From NCBI GenBank assembly GCA_023374045.1, contig CM041778.1, positions 400,642,438 through 400,706,437 of the forward strand: 64,000 nt of DNA. Reading direction: 5' to 3'. The notes beneath the pieces are model-generated. The model was not told the DNA's origin. It worked only from the letters and a program-made list of their open reading frames with translations, and made no database searches. This stretch comes from Limonium bicolor (taxonomy: Eukaryota > Streptophyta > Magnoliopsida > Caryophyllales > Plumbaginaceae). The position numbers and the translations under genes are program-made. Shown here one piece after another: positions 59,026 to 64,000 of this stretch (its first letter is position 1; every line of letters starts with the position of its first letter).

Positions 59026-60062
59026 GTAACCTCGAAACCCTATTGTTTGAAAAGCATGTCTAAATTCTTGTGTGCCAAGCTGTATGACCATGCATGAAAT
59101 TTGTTAAATTACTAGTACCGCTAAACGAACTAGAATACCCTTAAGTGCAGTAGAAACCTTTGACATATGCTTCCCGATAAATCCAAACCTCGAACCCGAC
59201 GGGCACAACCTTGAGAATCCCTACTACCTAAGTGAAAATTGCCAAGTTATCCAGCCCGGGATGATTCTACTACCAGGATACCTGACACCTGAAGCCCAAG
59301 TAGCCATTATTCGAAGATGTCGTAAGTTTGGAGTGGGACCAGGCGGGTTCTACACACCGACATACCCCGGAGGAAAGATGATGAAACTCAGAATGATGTG
59401 CCTAGGTAAGATTGGAACCCATATAAGAGCTATCCCACCGACGAAGCACATGCACCACCAATTCCCGAAGACTTTCTATCCCTAATTACGACCCTACGCG
59501 TTGCACAGCAACGCGAAGTACACCCAGTACCCGACCTACCAGCCGACATCTGCATCATCAACTTCTACGAGAGAGAAGGCCGACTTGGATTACACCAAGA
59601 CAAGGACGAGACACAAGAGTCCCTCGACCTAGGAATACCCATAGTGTCTGTGTCCATCGGAGATGATGCTGAGTTCCTCTATGGTGAAGAAAAGAGGATT
59701 GATCGAGCTAGGAAGATATGGCTAAAATCCGGTGACGTGTTGATCATGGGCGGACCCTCCAGAATGCTATATCACGGGATTAAGAGAATCAAGCCGAACA
59801 CCGCACCCTCAACAGTGATAAACGCTACTCATATGAAGCCTGGACGACTAAACCTAACCTTTAGGAAATACTGAGCCATGTATCTTTTGCATTAGTTATG
59901 TAATGGAAATGAACATGTAATATTGGAATGATGAATAAAGAAAGGTTTATTATCTACGACTCTTCTCGTACCACACTAATAATACTTGTAACATTATTTT
60001 GGGAATAGGTGTTGAACCCGGAGAGAGGGTACTCTGAGCATACTCACACAGGCTCAGGCTAG
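59026..60062 (+). other. Intron-like segment between gag and protease (1037 bp), contains AlkB
   Basis: It starts GTAACC after TPTAQ and ends CAGGCTAG just before the protease frame (RQRPYYHG). Phase 0 is kept on both sides. AT-rich margins (59026-59150 and 59875-60060) flank a GC-richer AlkB reading frame. Splicing is inferred from phase and composition only. The alternative is a plain insertion that separates gag from pol. Confidence 0.6.
59108..59874 (+). CDS. AlkB-family 2OG-Fe(II) dioxygenase domain captured by the retrotransposon (one frameshift)
   Basis: Plant AlkB (ALKBH1-like) sequence runs almost without break from about 59150 to the TGA at 59872-59874. Frame one gives VETFDIC, PGMILLPGYLTPEAQV, GPGGFYTPTYPGG and MMCLG. 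After a one-base loss at about 59411 the next frame carries WNPYKSYPT, INFYEREGRLGLHQDKDE, SIGDDAEFLYG, SGDVLIMGG, YHGIKRIKPNTAP and GRLNLTFRKY. Iron ligands are visible as H-x-D (HQD) and the distal His (YHG). The 2-oxoglutarate-binding Arg pair is in RLNLTFR. Members of this family oxidatively remove methyl groups from nucleic acids. No ATG precedes the conserved start (first in-frame ATG 59261), so expression may use splicing. No intron is seen inside, suggesting capture from mRNA. The frameshift may be real or an assembly error. Confidence 0.9.
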
Positions 60063-60504
60063 CGACAGCGGCCATATTATCACGGTACCTTCCCGGTGAA
60101 TGGAGTCCCAGCCTCAGTATTATTTGACTCTGGAGCCTCACACACTTTTGTATCCCCGACGTTAGCCGAGCGGTTGCACCTCGAGCCCGGGAGTTAGAAG
60201 ACTTCAGTGTGACGTTACCTTCCAAGGAAAGAGTTCGTTGTACCCGGTATTATCGAGGAGCCACCATCAGAATCCGAGAGGAGGATTTCCCGTTGGACCT
60301 GATAGAGTTCAGAGGCCTGGGTTTTGACGTCATCGTGGTATGAACTGGTTAGAGAAGCATCGAGGTCGTATATGTGTGCCGAGCATAGATTATTGCTTAA
60401 GAGCCCGTCCGGCGTCACTGTATCATACCGCCAGCACCCCCGACAGCCATCTGTGAAAATCATTTCAGCCATGACCATGGCCAAGGATTCAGAAGCAGCA
60501 GGAG
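60063..60504 (+). pseudogene. pro: Aspartic protease region of Pol, frameshifted
   Basis: The frame begins RQRPYYHGTFPVNGVPASV and holds the protease active-site motif LFDSGASHTFVS. It meets a TAG near 60194 through a one-base loss. Similarity then continues in other frames (EEDFPLDLIEFRGLGFDVI, MNWLEKHRGR, LLKSPSGVTVSYRQHPRQ), with further single-base losses near 60340, 60385 and 60486. Protease would cut the polyprotein. As it stands the frame is broken at four places, all of the kind produced by homopolymer or deletion errors, so the true state is uncertain. It continues into RT. Confidence 0.8.
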
Positions 60505-61977
60505 GTGTACCTCTGTTATGTTCAGGACATCCAGCAAGACCCGGAGTTTAACCCTGATGTACCAGTGGTTGGGGAGTTTCCAGATCTCTTCCCTAAGGAG
60601 CTTCCCGGTATGCCACCACCACGAGAGGTCGAGTTCACTATCGACTTAGTACCCGGGACAGGACCTATTGCTAAAGCCCCGTACAGAATGGCCCCGGCAG
60701 AGATGGCGGAGTTAAAAGAGCAATTGAAGGAGTTGTTGGATAAGGGATTCATACGCCCGAGCGTATCCCCTTGGGGCGCACCCGTATTATTTGTCAAGAA
60801 GAAAGACGGCAGTCTTCGGCTATGCATTGATTATCGTGAGCTGAATGCAGTGACAGTGAAGAACCGCTACCCTTTGCCACGCATAGACGATCTGTTTGAC
60901 CAGCTCAGAGGAGCGACAGTATTTTCGAAGATCGACCTCAGATCAGGATACCATCAGATCCCAGTGAAGGAGAGCGACATCGAAAAGACCGCATTCAGGA
61001 CCCGATACGGCCATTATGAATTCACCGTTATGCCGTTTGGACTAACTAATGCCCCGGCGAGGTTTATGGACTTGATGCACCGAGTATTCAGAGATCAGTT
61101 GGACAAGACAGTCGTGGTATTTATTGATGACATACTGGTATATTCGAGAACCAAGGAAGAGCATCAGCACCATCTCAGGCAGGTACTTGAGACTCTCAGA
61201 GCCAACCAGTTGTACGCCAAATTCTCGAAGTGTGAATTCTGGTTAGAGAAAGTAGCATTCCTTGGACATATCATTTCTGATGCCGGGATAGCAGTTGACC
61301 CAGCTAAAGTGGAGGCAGTTCGTACATGGCCGAGACCGAAGTCCGTGACAGATATACGAAGTTTCCTTGGTCTAGCAGGCTACTACCGACGGTTTGTTCA
61401 GGACTTCTCTCGCATTGCAAAACCCATGACAAACCTCATCAAGAAAGATACCCCTTTCACATGGACAGCAGACTGTGAGGCAGCATTTGAAAAGTTGAAA
61501 AACGCATTGACCTCAGCCCCCATCCTCACGATTCCGGAAGGTACTGATGGATATGAAGTCTACTGTGATGCATCCGGTATGGGTATTGGATGTGTTCTCA
61601 TGCAGCACGGGAAAGTTGTCGCCTACGCCTCCCGTCAATTGAAGAAGCACGAAGAGCACTACCCCACACATGATCTTGAGCTTGGAGCAGTCGTGTTTGC
61701 ACTCAAAATCTGGCGCCATTATCTCTACGGTTCACAGATCACCATCTACTCCGACCATAAAAGCCTAAAGTATGTGTTCACCCAAAAAGAACTGAATATG
61801 AGGCAGCGCAGATGGATGGAGTTCCTCAAGGATTATGACATCAATCTTCAGTATAAGGAGGGCAAAGCCAATGTAGTTGCTGATGCACTTAGCCGCCGAG
61901 CTCACACATTGCATACACTTATAGCAGGCACCAGTCTAGTTGAAGAAATACTTAATGCTCAGCGAATGACAGAGTGA
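60505..61977 (+). CDS. pol: Reverse transcriptase-RNase H
   Basis: This open frame of 490 codons is part of the Pol polyprotein, so 60505 is not a real start. RT motifs include [31 protein letters not shown] (first Asp region), [25 protein letters not shown] and the catalytic FIDDILVYS near residue 206. The thumb follows with FLGHIIS and [11 protein letters not shown]. RNase H follows with [10 protein letters not shown] (about 353), [10 protein letters not shown] and SDHKSLKY (about 416), ending in ADALSRR. All catalytic acids are present. It copies the element's RNA into cDNA inside particles. A TGA at 61975 and a TAA near 62014 separate it from integrase. Confidence 0.96.
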   Translation: MYLCYVQDIQQDPEFNPDVPVVGEFPDLFPKELPGMPPPREVEFTIDLVPGTGPIAKAPYRMAPAEMAELKEQLKELLDKGFIRPSVSPWGAPVLFVKKKDGSLRLCIDYRELNAVTVKNRYPLPRIDDLFDQLRGATVFSKIDLRSGYHQIPVKESDIEKTAFRTRYGHYEFTVMPFGLTNAPARFMDLMHRVFRDQLDKTVVVFIDDILVYSRTKEEHQHHLRQVLETLRANQLYAKFSKCEFWLEKVAFLGHIISDAGIAVDPAKVEAVRTWPRPKSVTDIRSFLGLAGYYRRFVQDFSRIAKPMTNLIKKDTPFTWTADCEAAFEKLKNALTSAPILTIPEGTDGYEVYCDASGMGIGCVLMQHGKVVAYASRQLKKHEEHYPTHDLELGAVVFALKIWRHYLYGSQITIYSDHKSLKYVFTQKELNMRQRRWMEFLKDYDINLQYKEGKANVVADALSRRAHTLHTLIAGTSLVEEILNAQRMTE

Positions 61978-62016
61978 TGGCTGATATTAGACGGAAGCTA
62001 ATGGGATGGCACATTA

Positions 62017-63384
62017 GATAAGAAGAAATATGACTACCAGCTTCATGAGGATGGCCTGATTCGTGTGAATGGCAGACTATGTATTCCCCACGACAGCGTA
62101 GAGCTCAAGGAGCGTATCATGAGAGAGTCTCATTCTTCTACTACTTCTATTCACCCTGGAGCTTCAAAAATGTACAAGGACATGAAGCGATACTTTTGGT
62201 GGGTTGGCATGAAGAACGACGTCTTGAACTTCGTTATCAGATGCCTTACCTGTCAGAAAATAAAATTTGAACACCGAAAACCTGGAGGCACAGTGCAGCC
62301 AATGCCTATCCCAGAGTGGAAATTCTATGATCTATCGATGGATTTTGTAGTTGGACTGCCACCGACCCGAGGAGGATTGAATATGATATGGGTAATTGTG
62401 GATCGCCTAACTAAGGTAGCACGATTCATTCCTATGAAGGACACATGGAAGGTGTCGAAACTAGCAGAGCTTTTTGATAAGGAGATTTTAAGACACCATG
62501 GAGTGCCAAAGACAATAGTGTCGGATAGAGACACGAGATTCCTTTCGAGATATTGGAGGGCTTCACGAGAAGCGATAGGCACCGAGCTGAAGCTTAGCAC
62601 TGCTTTCCACCCGCAACCGATGGCCAGACAGAGAGACTATCCAACCCTAGAGGACATGCTTAGAGCATGTGCCTTGGACTTCCAGGGCAGTTGGTGGATA
62701 AGTTGCACCTCATCGAGTTTGCGTATAATAACAGTTACACGCCTCAATCAAAATGCCACCTTTCAGGCGTTATATGGTAGACCTTGCCGTACACCGTTGT
62801 GCTGGGACGAGTCCAGCGAAGCTTTTATCATAGGCCCAGACTATTTGCAACAGGTTCAGGCAGAGGTCCAGCAGATCAGGAAAAATATAAAGGCCGCACA
62901 GGATAGACAGAAAGCGTATGGAGATAATAGACGTCGAGACCTGGAGTTCGCCGTTGGCGACCAGGTGTTCTTGAAAGTGTCGCCGATGAAAGGAATCTTC
63001 AGATTCGGGCAAAAGGGAAAGTTGAGCCCGAAGTTCGTAGGCCCCTACAGTATTAGGGAGCGTGTGGGCCCAGTTGCTTATCGGCTTGATCTACCCTCAG
63101 AGTTGGGACGAGTTCATGATATATTTCACGTCTCTCAGCTAAAGAAGTACATGCCCGATCCCTCACATGTGCTACAGCCCGAGAGGCTAGTCCTAGAGCC
63201 CACATTGAGATCAGTGGAGACCCCTCAGAGAATCCTAGACACTAAGACCCGAGAGACCCGGAACAAGTCAATTAGACTAGTTAAGGTGTTATGGTCAAAT
63301 CAAGATATAGAGGAAGCCACATGGGAACTCGAAAATAAGATGAGAGATAAGTACCCCTATCTTTTCACCGATACTTCGGTTTAG
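62017..63384 (+). CDS. int: Integrase with C-terminal chromodomain, with internal frameshifts
   Basis: The frame is open from 62017, with the first ATG at 62065 (MNGRLCIPHDS, 439 codons). The HHCC zinc domain is visible: SIHPGASKMY and CLTCQK. The core has two of the three catalytic acids (Asp in SMDFVVGLP, Asp in VSDRDTRF). The third, a Glu normally after FHPQ, lies in a segment (about 62612-62650) read in the wrong frame, and 62690-62750 is similarly out of frame. Both are re-entered later, so the open frame hides compensated indels. The C-terminal module has VGPVAYRLDLP, HVSQLKKYMPDPSHVL and ILDTKTRETRNK. A chromodomain follows (VKVLWSN, EEATWELE, KYPYLF), which in chromoviruses directs insertion into heterochromatin. 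Confidence 0.9.
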   Translation, partial: DKKKYDYQLHEDGLIRVNGRLCIPHDSVELKERIMRESHSSTTSIHPGASKMYKDMKRYFWWVGMKNDVLNFVIRCLTCQKIKFEHRKPGGTVQPMPIPEWKFYDLSMDFVVGLPPTRGGLNMIWVIVDRLTKVARFIPMKDTWKVSKLAELFDKEILRHHGVPKTIVSDRDTRFLSRYWRASREAIGTELKLSTAFHPQPMARQRDYPTLEDMLRACALDFQGSWWISCTSSSLRIITVTRLNQNATFQALYGRPCRTPLCWDESSEAFIIGPDYLQQVQAEVQQIRKNIKAAQDRQKAYGDNRRRDLEFAVGDQVFLKVSPMKGIFRFGQKGKLSPKFVGPYSIRERVGPVAYRLDLPSELGRVHDIFHVSQLKKYMPDPSHVLQPERLVLEPTLRSVETPQRILDTKTRETRNKSIRLVKVLWSNQDIEEATWELENKMRDKYPYLFTDTSV

Positions 63385-63401
63385 TGTAGGGTACGAGGGC
63401 G

Positions 63402-63426
63402 GACCCCTCTTTTAAGGGGGGTAAGC
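63402..63426 (+). other. Secondary polypurine tract after integrase
   Basis: TCTTTTAAGGGGGGTAAGC follows the integrase stop (63382-63384) by about 20 bp. It is identical over 19 bases to the tract at 63913-63931. Confidence 0.8.
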
Positions 63427-63472
63427 GCGTTTCGTTTTGGGTGTTTTTGCGAGTGTCGCTATGTTGTAATTC

Positions 63473-63645
63473 TACAACCACATGTTGATGGTTGGTAGAT
63501 TTGTGTGTGAGAATGTTATGTACGTATATGTACGCTTGGTATGAATGAATGTGTTGTGCTTACAACCACATATTGATGGTTGGTAGATTTGTGTGTGAGA
63601 ATGTTATGTACGTATATGTACACTTTGTATGAATGTTGTGCCATG
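63473..63645 (+). repeat. Two 88-bp direct repeats
   Basis: ACAACCACAT followed by TTGATGGTTGGTAGATTTG and GTACGTATATGTAC occurs at 63474 and 63562. It is non-coding and lies between the two polypurine tracts. Confidence 0.9.
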
Positions 63646-63912
63646 GGTTGCACTCTAGCATGTTGTATGCTCTGTATAAATGGGTATTGTGTGCCTTGGT
63701 TTGCACTTTAGCATGTTATATACATTGCTAACATTTTGGGTTACCATGAGTACTCGTGTGAAGCCACTGATGTGGCATGGTGCTTGGAAGCACTGAGAAT
63801 TTTAATTATGAACTTAATCCGTTGTGTATCGTGAATGGAAGCGGGACTGGATCCTTAAGATTACTAGGAGTAGAGAAATATAAGTTAAGGAAATAAGACT
63901 TCGGGACGAAGT

Positions 63913-63932
63913 CTCTTTTAAGGGGGGTAAGC
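63913..63932 (+). other. 3' polypurine tract
   Basis: TCTTTTAAGGGGGGTAAGC directly precedes the 3' LTR start TGAAATACCCC. Confidence 0.9.
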
Positions 63933-64000
63933 TGAAATACCCCTAAATATTAAACGTATAAAACCATAACACGTTTATAATATGGACATAAAACAACGTA
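63933..64000 (+). repeat. 3' LTR, first 68 bp
   Basis: It is identical to 51547-51614 except for one base (position 12: T here, A there). It continues beyond the window. Confidence 0.95.

Larger units (their letters stand above)
51547..64000 (+). mobile_element. Tekay-type (chromovirus) LTR retrotransposon carrying an AlkB domain
   Basis: This element extends past the window. The 5' LTR (51547-57430) is followed by a tRNA-iMet primer site, gag, AlkB region, protease, RT/RNase H, integrase-chromodomain, two polypurine tracts and the start of the 3' LTR (63933). The first 68 LTR bases differ at one position between the two copies, so the insertion is young. The left flank AAATC (51542-51546) is the expected target duplication. 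The interior is 6502 bp. RT/RNase H is open, while protease and integrase carry frameshifts. Confidence 0.95.

Noticed and set aside
58666..59091. 141-codon minus-strand frame opposite gag
   Set aside because: It is the antisense of the zinc-knuckle exon, with no independent features.
59026..60062. AlkB as bacterial or viral contamination or an unrelated neighbouring gene
   Set aside because: It is flanked without break by gag and protease of the same element, in the same orientation, and its motifs are of the plant ALKBH type.

Overview
This window is repeat-rich nuclear DNA from a flowering plant. The evidence is nested LTR retrotransposons of plant Ty3 lineages (Tekay/Del-type chromoviruses with a chromodomain, and a Tat/Athila-like non-autonomous element), Ty1-copia debris, a hAT MITE, GT-AG introns and no bacterial gene organisation. 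The species cannot be told from the sequence. No intact single-copy host gene is visible.

Left part (1-25.9 kb). The oldest layer is a decayed plus-strand Tekay pol (8624-9174, resuming at 23388-24605), broken by later insertions. A 7.0 kb minus-strand non-autonomous element with 1.88 kb LTRs and a tRNA-Asp primer site (815-7831) sits in an older LTR-like relic (1-814, 7832-8623). A 14.2 kb minus-strand Tekay-type element (9175-23382, LTRs about 4.5 kb, perfect AACTA target duplication) split the old pol at the RNase H/integrase boundary. Its LTRs are similar but its inside is decayed.

Middle part (25.9-51.5 kb). Copia LTR debris is followed by six tandem units of about 3.7 kb. Each unit holds a minus-strand, intron-containing P-loop NTPase pseudogene with a hAT MITE in one intron, plus a concatemer of small copia-like (TRIM-like) elements with repeat period 820-845 bp. 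Unit 1 is interrupted by a 3.8 kb solo Tekay LTR with perfect ATACA target duplication. The other units show the empty site. Unit 6 is cut off by the next element.

Right part (51.5 kb to the end). A young plus-strand Tekay-type element has an exceptionally long 5' LTR (5884 bp), a tRNA-iMet primer site, and a gag that appears to be split by GT-AG introns. RT/RNase H is intact, and an integrase with chromodomain follows. The first 68 bp of its 3' LTR are visible. Between gag and protease, inside what looks like a 1037 bp intron, lies an AlkB-family 2-oxoglutarate/Fe(II) dioxygenase reading frame with all catalytic residues present and one frameshift. This captured nucleic-acid demethylase-like domain is the most notable content of the window.

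Recurring themes are three LTR families that carry GTCCGA-type palindromic arrays with a period near 71 bp, three Tekay LTR families that share a 9-bp-stem hairpin near the LTR end with compensatory base changes, and a second polypurine tract just after integrase in three Tekay elements. Many copies differ by single-base deletions, so some frameshifts may be assembly errors.
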